A DNA stretch of 64,000 bases from the NCBI RefSeq assembly GCF_000011365.1, contig NC_004463.1, positions 4,822,001 through 4,886,000 on the forward strand. Reading direction: 5' to 3'. The DNA is from Bradyrhizobium diazoefficiens USDA 110. GTDB lineage: Bacteria; Pseudomonadota; Alphaproteobacteria; Rhizobiales; Xanthobacteraceae. Positions within the stretch are counted from its first letter, which is position 1; every line of letters starts with the position of its first letter. Both the position numbers and the translations under genes were made by a program. The notes under the pieces are model-generated. The model had not been told where the DNA came from. It did not search any database and was given only the letters and a program-made list of their open reading frames with translations. This document shows, piece after piece, positions 26,043 through 34,572 of this stretch.

Positions 26043-27665
26043 TCAATTCTCCTCGCTGCTCGAGCCCTCGCGCTGATCCGGCTTGATCACGTCCTCAGGC
26101 AGCGCATGTGCCACAGGCTGCGGGCCGCCCGCGATCTCCGGGCCGACCTCGCGGCCGCGGGCACGGATCAGCCGCTCATAGGCGGAGACCAGCGTGACGT
26201 AGGGGCTGACCCAGATCCAGCCGTCGCGGGTGAACACCTGGACGTCGAAATGCAGATGCATCGACGTGCCGGCGGGATGGTCGAGATAGTTCGAGACCAC
26301 GCCGATCTTCTCGCCTTCGGTCACGATGCGGCCGTTAAGCACGCCGTCGGCGTTCATCACCTGCGGGTTCATGTGCATGTAGCGGAAGCGCATGTGCTCG
26401 GTGCGGCTGTTGATCTCGAGCGTCGCGGCCTGGTCCTTGGATGCGCGGATCACGATGGCGTCGCGCACGGCGACGACGGCGCGCTGCTTGGGATCGCAGG
26501 GGGCGCGACCTTCGCCGGGCGGCGGGCACTCGGCGGCGCGGATGTCCTCGCCCTGGTGGCCGTAACCGCCGCCGCATTGCCCGACTTCGAAGCTGCGGGA
26601 CTCGCAGAAATTGTCGCGCCAGGGGTAGGCCGTCGGACTCTCGTTCTTGTCGCGCCTGCCGTAGGATTGCGAGCGCACGAAGGCGGGCGCCTTCTCCAGC
26701 GGGAAGCGGATCTGCGCATAGGCCATCACGTCCGGATGGCCGCTCTTGTTGCGGTAGCCGGTGTTCGGGATGATGTCGCCGCTCGGCCGGTAGCTGAAAT
26801 CGGCCGAGCGCCCTGAAGGACGATCGATGATGTCGGAGGCAACGTCCATCAGCGGCCGCATGCGCTGGCCGCCGGCGACGCGCAGCGCCTTCAGGAAGCG
26901 TTCGGCAACCGGATAGGCCTCCTTGCAGGCAAGCCGCCGCGGTTTTGCGACACTGTCCAGGCACTGGATGGAGACGACATAGGCGACGCCGAACCGAGTG
27001 AAGGCGTAGCGCACATAGCCTTCGCGGATGAACCTGCGCAGGTCCGGATAATGGGCTGCAAGCGGCTTGACCGGCTCACCCTTGCCGCCGGCGGGATCGG
27101 CGATGTCATAGAGCAGCGCAGAGCCCGTGATCTGCACCTCGACGGGTCTTGCGAAGACACGCGTCGGCATGCCGTCACCGGCGCCGGGTTCGAGCGAGAA
27201 GCTCGCGCTATATCCGGCGGGGCCGGCGTCGAACATATCGACGGGGTTGAAATCAGCCTGATAGCGCGACAGCGACAGGCTCGGCGGCGCGCCGTTGCGC
27301 TGGGCCTCGCGATAGGCGCCGGCGTCGAACGGCAGCAGCACGGGCACGGAGCTGCGGGCAATGCCGGTGAAGAATTGGGAGGAGATTGCGTTGAGCTGCA
27401 CCAGTGCCGGCATCGCGCGCGGATCGTAGCGCGGCACGGAACGGCGAGGCACGAAGATGAAATCGTCCGCGGCCCGGGGGTGGCTGTTGATCTCGGTGCG
27501 GAGCTGGTCGAGCGCTGCGCGCCAATCGACGCGCAGGGCCGTGAGCGAGGGGCTGCGGAATTCGTCCGCAGCGAGCGGAGTGGCGGTGAGGAGCGACAGC
27601 GACGCCAAAAGAAGCGAGACGAAGCGGAAACTCTTCCTATCCACTGTCTCGCCCCCCGGCGGCAC
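26043..27665 (-). CDS. Exported M23 family metallopeptidase
   Basis: A 540-residue exported protein. After a signal peptide (FRFVSLLLASLSLLTATPLAAD) comes a long, uncharacterised N-terminal region (about 35-360), then a C-terminal M23/LytM-like domain with zinc ligands His370 and Asp374 in GHQGEDI, His431 in YMHM and the HLH of MHLHFDV (His470, His472). All peptidase motifs look intact, so it should cut peptidoglycan cross-links, or act as a scaffold. It starts 24 bp after the efp stop codon on the same strand and is likely co-transcribed with efp. The start may be the GTG at 27665 or the GTG at 27644. Confidence 0.87.
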   Translation of the reverse strand: MPPGGETVDRKSFRFVSLLLASLSLLTATPLAADEFRSPSLTALRVDWRAALDQLRTEINSHPRAADDFIFVPRRSVPRYDPRAMPALVQLNAISSQFFTGIARSSVPVLLPFDAGAYREAQRNGAPPSLSLSRYQADFNPVDMFDAGPAGYSASFSLEPGAGDGMPTRVFARPVEVQITGSALLYDIADPAGGKGEPVKPLAAHYPDLRRFIREGYVRYAFTRFGVAYVVSIQCLDSVAKPRRLACKEAYPVAERFLKALRVAGGQRMRPLMDVASDIIDRPSGRSADFSYRPSGDIIPNTGYRNKSGHPDVMAYAQIRFPLEKAPAFVRSQSYGRRDKNESPTAYPWRDNFCESRSFEVGQCGGGYGHQGEDIRAAECPPPGEGRAPCDPKQRAVVAVRDAIVIRASKDQAATLEINSRTEHMRFRYMHMNPQVMNADGVLNGRIVTEGEKIGVVSNYLDHPAGTSMHLHFDVQVFTRDGWIWVSPYVTLVSAYERLIRARGREVGPEIAGGPQPVAHALPEDVIKPDQREGSSSEEN

Positions 27666-27689
27666 CTGTTCCGATCCTCGATCCCTGGC

Positions 27690-28256
27690 TTAGTCCTTGG
27701 CGCGCTCGGAGTAGGAGCCGTCTTCGGTCATCACCACGATGCGGGTGCCGACGGCGATGTGCGGCGGCACGGTGGTGCGGATGCCGTTGGAAAGCACCGC
27801 GGGCTTGTAGGAAGACGAGGCGGTCTGGCCCTTGGTCACCGGCTCGGTCTCCACCACTTCCAGCGTCACGCGCTGCGGCAGCGCGAGCGAGACCACGTTG
27901 ACGTCGTGGGTCGACAGCTTGACGGTCATGTCTGGCTGAAGATAGGCGGCCGCGTCGCCGACCACGTCCTTGGAGACCTGGACCTGGTCGTAGGTCTCAG
28001 GGTTCATGAAGTGGTAGCCGTCACCGTCTTCATAGAGGAAGGTGAAGTTGCGCTCTTCGATCGTCGCCTTTTCGACCTGGTCGGTGGTCTTGTAGCGCTC
28101 GGAGATCTTTACCCCGTCCGAGATTCGGCGCATTTCGATCTGGCTGACCGGGGTGCCCTTGCCGGGATGGATGTTCTCGGCGCTCACGACGACATAGAGC
28201 TTGCCGTCTTGCTCGATCACGTTGCCCTTGCGAATAGAACTGGCGATGACTCTCAA
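27690..28256 (-). CDS. efp: Elongation factor P
   Basis: A 188-residue translation factor that rescues ribosomes stalled at polyproline. Three beta domains are apparent. The modified lysine is Lys33 in the loop [11 protein letters not shown], the position that EpmA charges with beta-lysine in bacteria that have EpmA and EpmB, both encoded divergently at 28419-30574. The C-terminal YKPAVLSNG and [23 protein letters not shown] are as in other EF-P proteins. It is divergent from epmA across a 162-bp gap. Confidence 0.97.
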   Translation of the reverse strand: MRVIASSIRKGNVIEQDGKLYVVVSAENIHPGKGTPVSQIEMRRISDGVKISERYKTTDQVEKATIEERNFTFLYEDGDGYHFMNPETYDQVQVSKDVVGDAAAYLQPDMTVKLSTHDVNVVSLALPQRVTLEVVETEPVTKGQTASSSYKPAVLSNGIRTTVPPHIAVGTRIVVMTEDGSYSERAKD

Positions 28257-28418
28257 AGCTGTATTTCCTGCTTGCTTGGCCCGGCTCCGGCCAGGACGTG
28301 GTCAAATTGATGGGGGACTTGGGGCCTCAAATCAGACCTCGGCGCCCGTTTCGGGCCGCAACATACTGATTTTGCCGTTGGATGCCAGCACTTTGCTGAT
28401 GGCTGGGGTGGTCGGTTA

Positions 28419-29483
28419 ATGGCTGGGGACAAGCCGATTTCGCCGTTCTGGTCGCCCGAGCGCCACCTCGACCGGCGGCCGTTCCTCCAGGCGAGGGGAG
28501 CCGTGACCGGGGCTTTACGGGGCTTTTTCGCCGAGCAGGGCTTCATGGAGGTCGAAACCTCCGTTCTTCAGGTCTCCCCGGGCAATGAGACCCATCTGCA
28601 CGCCCCCCGGACCGAGATCGTGCGGCCCGACGGCAGCCGGGCCAGCCGCTACCTGCGGACCTCCCCGGAATTTGCCTGCAAGAAGCTGCTGGCGGCCGGC
28701 GAGCCCCGAATCTTCGAGTTCGCCCGGGTGTTCCGTGACCGCGAGCGCGGCGACCTGCATCTGCCCGAATTCACCATGCTGGAATGGTACCGGGCCGGTG
28801 CGCCTTATGACGCCATCATGGCCGACACCGTCGTGGTCATCGCCCGCGCGGCGCAGGCGACCGGGATCGGGACCTTCTCCTTCCGCGGCCGGACCGCCGA
28901 TCCCTTCGCCGAGCCGGAGCTCCTGACGGTCGCAGGCGCCTTTGAACGGTTCGCCGGCATCGATCTGCTGTCGACAATCTCGGGTGACGAGGGTAACCGT
29001 GCCGCGCTCGCCCAAATGGCTGGCGGCAAGATCCGCGTGGCCGGGGACGACACCTGGTCGGACATCTTCAGCAAGGTTCTGGTCGAGCATGTTGAGCCGC
29101 ATCTGGGACAGGGGCGTTTGACCATTCTGTTCGAATACCCATCTCCCGAGGCGGCACTGGCGCGCGTGAAGGCCGGCGATCCCAGGGTCGCCGAACGGTT
29201 CGAGGTCTATGCCTGCGGCGTCGAACTCGCCAACGGTTTTGGCGAACTGACCGACGCCGAAGAGCAGCGCCGGCGCTTCACCGAATCGATGGCGGAGAAG
29301 CAGCGCCGCTATGGCGAAGCCTATCCGCTGGACGAGGACTTTCTAGCCGCGGTCGCCGCAATGCCGGAGGCGAGCGGCGTCGCGCTCGGCTTCGACCGGC
29401 TGGTGATGCTGGCCAGCGGCGCAACGCGGATTGATCAGGTGGTGTGGACACCCCCTGCAAATGAAGCGCTGAGTGAAACATGA
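28419..29483 (+). CDS. epmA: EF-P (R)-beta-lysine ligase EpmA (GenX/PoxA)
   Basis: A 354-residue class II lysyl-tRNA-synthetase paralogue lacking the tRNA anticodon-binding domain. Family patterns are FMEVETSVLQVSPGNETHL (motif 1), RTSPEFACKKLLAAGEPRIFEFARVFRDRERGDLHLPEFTMLEWY (motif 2) and the final ASGVALGFDRLVMLASGATRIDQV (motif 3). It attaches (R)-beta-lysine, made by EpmB, to Lys33 of EF-P. It overlaps epmB by four bases (ATGA), so the two are translationally coupled. Confidence 0.96.
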   Translation: MAGDKPISPFWSPERHLDRRPFLQARGAVTGALRGFFAEQGFMEVETSVLQVSPGNETHLHAPRTEIVRPDGSRASRYLRTSPEFACKKLLAAGEPRIFEFARVFRDRERGDLHLPEFTMLEWYRAGAPYDAIMADTVVVIARAAQATGIGTFSFRGRTADPFAEPELLTVAGAFERFAGIDLLSTISGDEGNRAALAQMAGGKIRVAGDDTWSDIFSKVLVEHVEPHLGQGRLTILFEYPSPEAALARVKAGDPRVAERFEVYACGVELANGFGELTDAEEQRRRFTESMAEKQRRYGEAYPLDEDFLAAVAAMPEASGVALGFDRLVMLASGATRIDQVVWTPPANEALSET

Positions 29484-30574
29484 AGAAGACCAATCTTGCA
29501 CGCACCTTGCGCGAGCCGGCCGAGCTCGTGGCCGAGCACCTCGCGCCTGCCGCGGCGCTGCCCGCACTGGAGCGCGTTGCCGCGCGCTATGCGGTCGCGA
29601 TCACGCCGGCGCTGGTCGAGCTGATCGACACATCCGATCCTGACGATCCCATCGCCCGCCAGTTCGTGCCGACCGCCGCGGAACTCGAGATGCAGCCGGG
29701 CGAGAGCGCCGATCCGATCGGAGATCACCCGCATTCGCCGGTCCCGGGCATCGTGCACCGCTATCCCGATCGCGTGCTGTTCAAGCTCGTTCACGTCTGC
29801 GCGGTCTATTGCCGCTTCTGCTTCCGCCGCGAGATGGTCGGCCCCGGCAAGGACAACGCGCTCTCGGACAGCGCTTATCGTGCTGCCGTTGATTACATCC
29901 GCGCGCACGACGAGATCTGGGAGGTGATCCTGACCGGCGGCGATCCCCTCATGCTGTCGCCGCGCCGCATGAGCGAGATCATGGCCGATCTCGCCGGCAT
30001 CGATCACGTCAAGATCATCCGCCTTCACACCCGCGTGCCCGTCGCCGACCCCGCGCGCGTCAGCGACGAGATGGTCGCAGCGCTGAAGGTTGCGGGCGCG
30101 ACCACCTGGGTTGCGCTGCATGCCAACCATGCACGCGAGCTCACGGAAGGCGCCCGCGCAGCCTGCGCGCGGCTCGTCGATGCCGGGATTCCCATGGTCA
30201 GCCAGTCCGTGCTCTTGCGCGGCGTCAATGACAACGTCACGGCCTTGTCGGATTTGATGCGAGCTTTCGTCGAATGCCGGATCAAGCCGTACTATCTGCA
30301 TCACGGCGATCTCGCACCGGGCACTGCGCATCTGCGCACCACGCTGGCGGAGGGGCAGGAGCTGATGCGGCAGCTGCGCGGACGGGTGTCAGGACTCTGT
30401 CAGCCTGACTACGTCATCGACATTCCCGGGGGTGCCGGCAAGTCGCCGGTGGGGCCGAACTATGTGTTGGCGGCACAAAATACCGCACCCGACGCACGTG
30501 AAGCGGCGACGGAAACGCGCTATCGTATCGTGGACTATTGCGGGGACGTTCATCTCTATCCGCCCGAGACGTGA
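29480..30574 (+). CDS. epmB: EF-P beta-lysylation protein EpmB (lysine 2,3-aminomutase family)
   Basis: A 364-residue radical-SAM, PLP-dependent aminomutase that converts L-lysine to (R)-beta-lysine for EpmA. The iron-sulfur cysteines are Cys107, Cys111 and Cys114 (CAVYCRFC). The PLP lysine is expected in the C-terminal DIPGGAGKSPVGPNY. The sequence has the KamA/YjeK pattern throughout (HSPVPGIVHRYPDRVLFKLVHVC, EVILTGGDPLMLSPRRM). Overlap with epmA and the nearby efp gene make EF-P lysylation the clear role. Confidence 0.96.
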   Translation: MKKTNLARTLREPAELVAEHLAPAAALPALERVAARYAVAITPALVELIDTSDPDDPIARQFVPTAAELEMQPGESADPIGDHPHSPVPGIVHRYPDRVLFKLVHVCAVYCRFCFRREMVGPGKDNALSDSAYRAAVDYIRAHDEIWEVILTGGDPLMLSPRRMSEIMADLAGIDHVKIIRLHTRVPVADPARVSDEMVAALKVAGATTWVALHANHARELTEGARAACARLVDAGIPMVSQSVLLRGVNDNVTALSDLMRAFVECRIKPYYLHHGDLAPGTAHLRTTLAEGQELMRQLRGRVSGLCQPDYVIDIPGGAGKSPVGPNYVLAAQNTAPDAREAATETRYRIVDYCGDVHLYPPET

Positions 30575-30617
30575 GTGGTGACGGAGTGGACGCCGGTTTG
30601 AGCATGGAGGAACGGAA

Positions 30618-30872
30618 ATGAAGAGGATCATCGTGGCCGTGTCGCTCGTGGTCTTGCTCGGCGGCGCGGCAGTGGCGCAGACCGGCAGCAAGGGATCGAC
30701 CACCACGTCGGGACCGTCGGCGGGCAATTTGCCGCCTGCACCCGTCGGTCATCGGCAGCCGCGCGCCGGCGACGTGCCGAACGAGAAGAATTTGAGCGAC
30801 CCGAACGATCCCCTCAGCAAGGAAAACCAGGCGCTCGACAAGAAGATCAAGAGCATCTGCCGCGGCTGCTAG
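30618..30872 (+). CDS. Small exported hypothetical protein
   Basis: An 84-residue protein with a signal peptide (IIVAVSLVVLLGGAAVAQ). The mature part is Gly/Ser/Pro-rich and then charged, ending ICRGC with a pair of cysteines. The ATG has a good GGAGG site (GGAGGAACGGAA). No family recognised. It follows epmB by 43 bp on the same strand. Confidence 0.65.
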   Translation: MKRIIVAVSLVVLLGGAAVAQTGSKGSTTTSGPSAGNLPPAPVGHRQPRAGDVPNEKNLSDPNDPLSKENQALDKKIKSICRGC

Positions 30873-30928
30873 GCCGCGTCGGTGCGGGCAGGGCGCGACA
30901 GCTCGCCCCGCCCGCGTTTGCTTTGGCC

Positions 30929-32014
30929 TTACGCCGAGCGCTCGTGCAGCCCCGCGCGCTGGGCGTTGCGCCGGATTTCGACCGCATCGGCGAGCTGCTC
31001 GAGCACAGTTGCCGTGGTCGCCCAGTCGATACAGCCGTCCGTGATGCTCTGGCCGTAGGTGAGCGGCTTGCCCGGAACCACGTCCTGGCGGCCGGCGACG
31101 AGATTGCTCTCGATCATCACACCCATGATGCGGCTCTCGCCACCGGAAATCTGGCCGGCAATGTCGGCCATGACCAGCGGCTGGTTCTCCGGCTTCTTGC
31201 TCGAATTGGCGTGGCTCGCATCCACCATCACCAGCGGCGCGACGCCGGATTTCGCCAGCTCGTTGCAGGCCGCCGCGACGCTTGCCGCATCGTAGTTCGG
31301 CGTGCTGCCGCCGCGCAGGATGATGTGGCAGTCCTCGTTGCCCGCGGTCGAGGCGATCGCCGAGCGGCCGAGCTTGGTCACCGCCATGAAATGATGCGGA
31401 TGCGAGGCCGACTTCACTGCGTCCGCCGCGATCCGCACATTGCCATCGGTGCCGTTCTTGAAGCCGACCGGGCAGGACAGCCCGGAGGCCAGCTCGCGAT
31501 GGATCTGGCTCTCGGTCGTGCGCGCGCCGATCGCGGCCCAGGACACGAGGTCAGCGATGTATTGCGGCGTCGTCATGTCCAGGAATTCGGCGCCGGCCGG
31601 GAGGCCGAGATTGTTCACCGCTGACAGCACGTTGCGCGCCAGCCGCAGGCCCTTGTTGATGTCGAAGCTGCCGTCGAGATCGGGGTCGTTGATCAGGCCC
31701 TTCCAGCCGACGGTGGTGCGCGGCTTCTCGAAATAGACCCGCATTACGATCTCGAGCTGGTCGGCGAGGTCCTCGCGCAGTTTTGTCAGACGCTCAGCGT
31801 AGTCGAGCGCGGCCCGGGGATCATGCACCGAGCACGGGCCGACCACCACCAGCAGGCGGTCGTCCTGGCCGGTGAGGATGGCATGGATGGCGTTGCGCGC
31901 CGCCATCACCACACGCGTTGCGGTGAGCGTGCGCGGGACCTCCCGCATTACCTCATCCGGCGTGCTCAGCTCTTTCAGTTCACGGATACGAAGATCGTCA
32001 GTCGTGCTCAGCAC
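30929..32014 (-). CDS. aroG: 3-deoxy-7-phosphoheptulonate (DAHP) synthase, class I
   Basis: A 361-residue AroF/AroG/AroH-type DAHP synthase, condensing phosphoenolpyruvate and erythrose-4-phosphate as the first step of the shikimate pathway to Phe, Tyr and Trp. Active-site and metal-binding segments seen are VVVGPCSVHD, MRVYFEKPRTTVGWKGLINDP, PAGAEFLDMTTPQY, GFKNGTDGN, CHIILRGG and VMVDASHANSSKKPE. A 160-nt leader upstream encodes a peptide rich in Tyr, Phe and Trp and carries a Rho-independent terminator, so transcription is probably controlled by attenuation in response to charged aromatic tRNAs. Which end product inhibits the enzyme allosterically cannot be told. Confidence 0.96.
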   Translation of the reverse strand: MLSTTDDLRIRELKELSTPDEVMREVPRTLTATRVVMAARNAIHAILTGQDDRLLVVVGPCSVHDPRAALDYAERLTKLREDLADQLEIVMRVYFEKPRTTVGWKGLINDPDLDGSFDINKGLRLARNVLSAVNNLGLPAGAEFLDMTTPQYIADLVSWAAIGARTTESQIHRELASGLSCPVGFKNGTDGNVRIAADAVKSASHPHHFMAVTKLGRSAIASTAGNEDCHIILRGGSTPNYDAASVAAACNELAKSGVAPLVMVDASHANSSKKPENQPLVMADIAGQISGGESRIMGVMIESNLVAGRQDVVPGKPLTYGQSITDGCIDWATTATVLEQLADAVEIRRNAQRAGLHERSA

Positions 32015-32047
32015 GGCGGGCTCCTGCTTGTTTGAACCTGCCGGCCA

Positions 32048-32074
32048 ATAAAAAAGCCGCCAGGTCTGGCGGCT
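32048..32074 (-). terminator. Attenuator terminator before DAHP synthase
   Basis: On the minus strand AGCCGCCA / TGGCGGCT (plus 32067-32074 and 32055-32062) form an 8-bp GC-rich stem with a GACC loop, directly followed by a T-rich run (TTTTTTATT, plus 32046-32054). It lies 40-60 bp before the DAHP synthase start codon and would end transcription before the gene. Confidence 0.88.
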
Positions 32075-32097
32075 GTTCGGACGTTTGCTTCAATATT

Positions 32098-32178
32098 TCA
32101 GATTGAGCGCGATCCTCCTGCCGCCAGCGAGCTGTCGTAGCTAAAGTACCAAAAATAGCTGGTGGCAACGGTGATCAT
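32098..32178 (-). CDS. Leader peptide of DAHP synthase attenuator (Tyr/Phe/Trp-rich)
   Basis: A 26-codon open frame ATG to TGA on the minus strand. Residues 8-14 read YFWYFSY, giving six aromatic residues in seven codons, an extreme density that would make translation of this stretch sensitive to charged Tyr, Phe and Trp tRNAs together. No Shine-Dalgarno site precedes it. A promoter-like GTGACA-17-TATATC ends about 7 bases before the ATG, so the mRNA may begin at the ATG itself (leaderless), as reported for the trpE(G) leader of Sinorhizobium meliloti. It overlaps attenuator segments 1 and 2. Confidence 0.85.
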   Translation of the reverse strand: MITVATSYFWYFSYDSSLAAGGSRSI

Positions 32179-32185
32179 GGCAGGC

Positions 32186-32214
32186 GATATAGCGTGCCAT
32201 TGGCTGGTTGTCAC
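32186..32214 (-). promoter_or_regulatory. Predicted sigma70-type promoter of the DAHP synthase leader
   Basis: On the minus strand GTGACA (plus 32209-32214) and TATATC (plus 32186-32191) are separated by 17 bp. The expected start is at about 32178-32179, at or next to the leader ATG. Confidence 0.55.
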
Positions 32215-32246
32215 CCCCCAATCGGCTTGGCGGGCGACGAGACCCC

Positions 32247-32825
32247 TCAGGTGTTGCTGTTGCGTGCCGCCAGCGCCATGCCGATCAGGGTGGCGCCGCC
32301 GAACAGCAGGTTGATACCGACGAGCACGCCGATCGCCCATTCCGCCGAGCTCGGCAGCCCCGTGATCACCATGAACGAGATCGCGATGTCGACGAGACCG
32401 GAGATCAGGAGCCACGACCAGCGGCCGCTCAGTTCGCGGCGGTGCTCGAGTGCGTACATGATGGTGGCGACGCCCTCGGCGAGGAAATAGGCGCCGAGCA
32501 CGATGGTCAACGTCAGCACGGCCTGCATCGGCCGCGCCAGCAGCAGCATACCGGCAAGCACGGCCAGCGCGGCCGAGATTAGCGACCACCAGAAGCCCGG
32601 CGTGCTGCGCGCCCAATAGGTCACGATCAGCCCGCCAATGCCGCTGATCAAGAACATCCAGCCGAGGAAGATCGCGATGGCAAGGCTTGCGAGCGGCGGC
32701 AGGATCAGTGCGGCGACGCCGAGAACGGCGAGCAGGATGCCCTCGAACAGGAAGGCCTTCCAATGCGCCTTCACAGTCTTGCTCATCGCGGATTGCAGCC
32801 GTGAAAGATCTTCAGGCGATGTCAT
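32247..32825 (-). CDS. HdeD family membrane protein (DUF308)
   Basis: A 192-residue protein with six predicted membrane helices in the pattern of HdeD (acid-resistance membrane protein). The start at 32825 (MTSPEDLSRL) is preferred to the in-frame ATG 11 codons earlier, by family layout. It ends only about 33 bp before the predicted promoter of the DAHP synthase leader and is on the same strand, so some read-through into that leader is possible. The molecular function of HdeD proteins is unknown; E. coli HdeD helps acid survival at high cell density. Confidence 0.85.
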   Translation of the reverse strand: MTSPEDLSRLQSAMSKTVKAHWKAFLFEGILLAVLGVAALILPPLASLAIAIFLGWMFLISGIGGLIVTYWARSTPGFWWSLISAALAVLAGMLLLARPMQAVLTLTIVLGAYFLAEGVATIMYALEHRRELSGRWSWLLISGLVDIAISFMVITGLPSSAEWAIGVLVGINLLFGGATLIGMALAARNSNT

Positions 32826-32894
32826 CGGCAGGCTCCGGATCGAAGGGTGTGTGCTCAATCTAGTATGCGCGCAGCGGGCTTGCCATCCCGCGGC

Positions 32895-33935
32895 TCAACC
32901 GCCGCCGTGCGCGGACGAAAAACCTTCGCCGCTGGTGCGAATGCGGTTGCGGCCGAGAATATAGATCGCCGTTGTGACAATCAGAAGCGCGAGGCCGAGC
33001 AGGATCGAGACGAAGCCGATCGGGATCAGGGCCAGCGTCAGATTGCGCTCGGGGTTGATCAGCCAGTGGTGGATCGAGGTCAGCACGAAGGCGAGGCCGA
33101 GAAAGCCGACGCCGCCGCCGGCCAGCAGCAGCGCCCACATCCGGCGCAACTGGCTGAGCCGCTCCCGCGCAACGTCCGTGCGGGGCGCGTGGTGGCGCGC
33201 GACGCGCCGCACCAGGCGGATGGCGAAGGCGATCGAGCTGAAGCCGACCAGGAGGCTCGCGGCGCCCAGCCACATCCGCAGCGTCGGGTCCAGATCCGGC
33301 ATGCGCTGGAGGGTCAGCAGCGGGAAGTCGAAGGCCGAGTGCAGCGCGAGCGGGCCGGCGAAGATCAGCAGGCGGCTGGAGAGACGGGCCCAGTCGCGAT
33401 GGTGCCGGTTTGCGCCCAGCGCCGTGCCGGCACGGGCGATCGTCAGGTAAGCGCCGGCGATGATGCCGAGCGCGCCGTGGAACGGCACGGTGAGGACGCT
33501 GCGCAAGGCGGCAAGCGAGCGCCACATCTCGGCATGCTGGACGAGATAGGCGAGGTTCTCGTAGGCGGCGAAGCCGAGGCCGACCGCGGCGCCATAGACC
33601 ACGGTGTCCATCGGATTGGCGAAGGTCCGCCGCTTGGTCGAGGAGACCAGCACGATGGCGACCACCTTGACGGCCTCCTCGGGCAGCGCGACGCCGAAGA
33701 TCGAATGCATCGCCAGCGCCGCCCAGGGATTGTCGGGGGCTGCAACCATCTTGGCGAAGGGGGCGCGGGCGAGGCCCAGCAGCGAGATGCTGGCCGCGCC
33801 GAGCAGGAACGCGGTCCAGACCTGGGCCGGTGGTCCCGGGCGCTCTTCGGCGGCAATGACGAGCCACAGCATCAGCAGCGCCGGGGCGATGGCGGCAGTT
33901 CCGATGACGGTGGGTAAAGCTTCAATCAGATACAT
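32895..33935 (-). CDS. PrsW family intramembrane metalloprotease
   Basis: A 346-residue polytopic membrane protein. The metal-site glutamates are in ALPEEAVKVVAIVL (EExxK), with further conserved motifs GAAVGLGFAAYENLAYL and a histidine in FHGALGIIAGAY and HSAFDFP. In Bacillus subtilis PrsW cleaves an anti-sigma factor; here no sigma/anti-sigma pair is nearby, so the target is unknown. It lies 69 bp upstream of the HdeD gene and may be co-transcribed with it. Confidence 0.87.
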   Translation of the reverse strand: MYLIEALPTVIGTAAIAPALLMLWLVIAAEERPGPPAQVWTAFLLGAASISLLGLARAPFAKMVAAPDNPWAALAMHSIFGVALPEEAVKVVAIVLVSSTKRRTFANPMDTVVYGAAVGLGFAAYENLAYLVQHAEMWRSLAALRSVLTVPFHGALGIIAGAYLTIARAGTALGANRHHRDWARLSSRLLIFAGPLALHSAFDFPLLTLQRMPDLDPTLRMWLGAASLLVGFSSIAFAIRLVRRVARHHAPRTDVARERLSQLRRMWALLLAGGGVGFLGLAFVLTSIHHWLINPERNLTLALIPIGFVSILLGLALLIVTTAIYILGRNRIRTSGEGFSSAHGGG

Positions 33936-34275
33936 CGGCGCCGAAAATAGGTTCCCTTGATCCGCTTATCTACAATCACCGCTGCGACCATGTGTCATGC
34001 GCTTGCTGTCGCCTCGCTTAACGGGCGTGACAGCTCCCGTTCATACGCACCGCTGGGACCGAATGCAGGCACAATCATTTGCGTATCGGGCCTGTTGGTC
34101 ATCAACGCGCCTGTTGGTCCTGGATGGTCGCGATCGCATGTCCAGGATCGGGCCGCGATTGGCAAGCCAAATCAAGGAAGTGCACCGGTTTCTTCGATTC
34201 ACGATGCACGTCTCCCGGCGGCGAGTCTGGCAGGCGTGCCGTCCGCCAGAACAACGCGCGGCCGGGTAGATCGGC
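33936..34275. other. Intergenic stretch without a supported gene
   Basis: About 340 bp. Open frames on both strands (for example 34041-34283 minus) are Arg/Cys-rich with no ribosome site or recognised motif. A short repeated phrase GCCTGTTGGTC occurs at about 34090 and 34110. The promoter of the PrsW gene should lie at its left end. Confidence 0.5.
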
Positions 34276-34431
34276 CTAGTCACGCTTCCTTGTGCGCCGG
34301 CGGGGTGATGTGGCGGTACGGCGAGCCCGCACCTGCTCCAGCTGCCAGAAGACGCGCACGAGGCACGAGCCCAGGCAGAACACGATCAACAGCAGCAGGA
34401 AGGCTTGATCGACGGCGGCGACATGGATCAT
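34276..34431 (-). CDS. Small single-pass membrane protein, hypothetical
   Basis: A 51-residue ORF (ATG at 34431, TAG at 34276) with one clear hydrophobic helix, residues 11-28 (FLLLLIVFCLGSCLVRVF), and a strongly basic tail ending RRRTRKRD. The positive-inside rule puts the tail in the cytosol. No homologue recognised; the TM segment and charge pattern support it. Confidence 0.5.
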   Translation of the reverse strand: MIHVAAVDQAFLLLLIVFCLGSCLVRVFWQLEQVRARRTATSPRRRTRKRD

Positions 34432-34572
34432 GGCGATAGCCAAGCAACGTGCATGCCATGCGTTCCTGCAGCGGCCTGCGCTCGGCGCGACCGCGCCTCC
34501 TACCAGGCGTTGCTTGCGGAGGCTCGAATCGGCGCGTTGGCGCAGGGCGATCGGGGCTGCCGCTGCCAGCCT

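Larger units (their letters stand above)
32048..32178 (-). promoter_or_regulatory. Aromatic amino acid attenuator leader (segments 1-4)
   Basis: Reading the minus strand, four complementary segments are found. Segment 1 is GCCACCAGC (plus 32158-32166, leader codons 5-7). Segment 2 is GCTGGCGGC (plus 32120-32128, near the end of the leader). Segment 3 is AGCCGCCAG (plus 32066-32074) and segment 4 is CTGGCGGCT (plus 32055-32063). Segments 2 and 4 share CTGGCGGC and compete for segment 3; segment 1 pairs with 2 with one mismatch. A ribosome stalled on the Tyr-Phe-Trp-Tyr-Phe codons would mask segment 1, free segment 2 and block the terminator. This is the architecture of trp/phe attenuators. Confidence 0.85.

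Noticed and set aside
34041-34283. 80-codon minus-strand ORF
   Set aside because: Cys/Arg-rich with no ribosome site, no hydrophobic or domain pattern.
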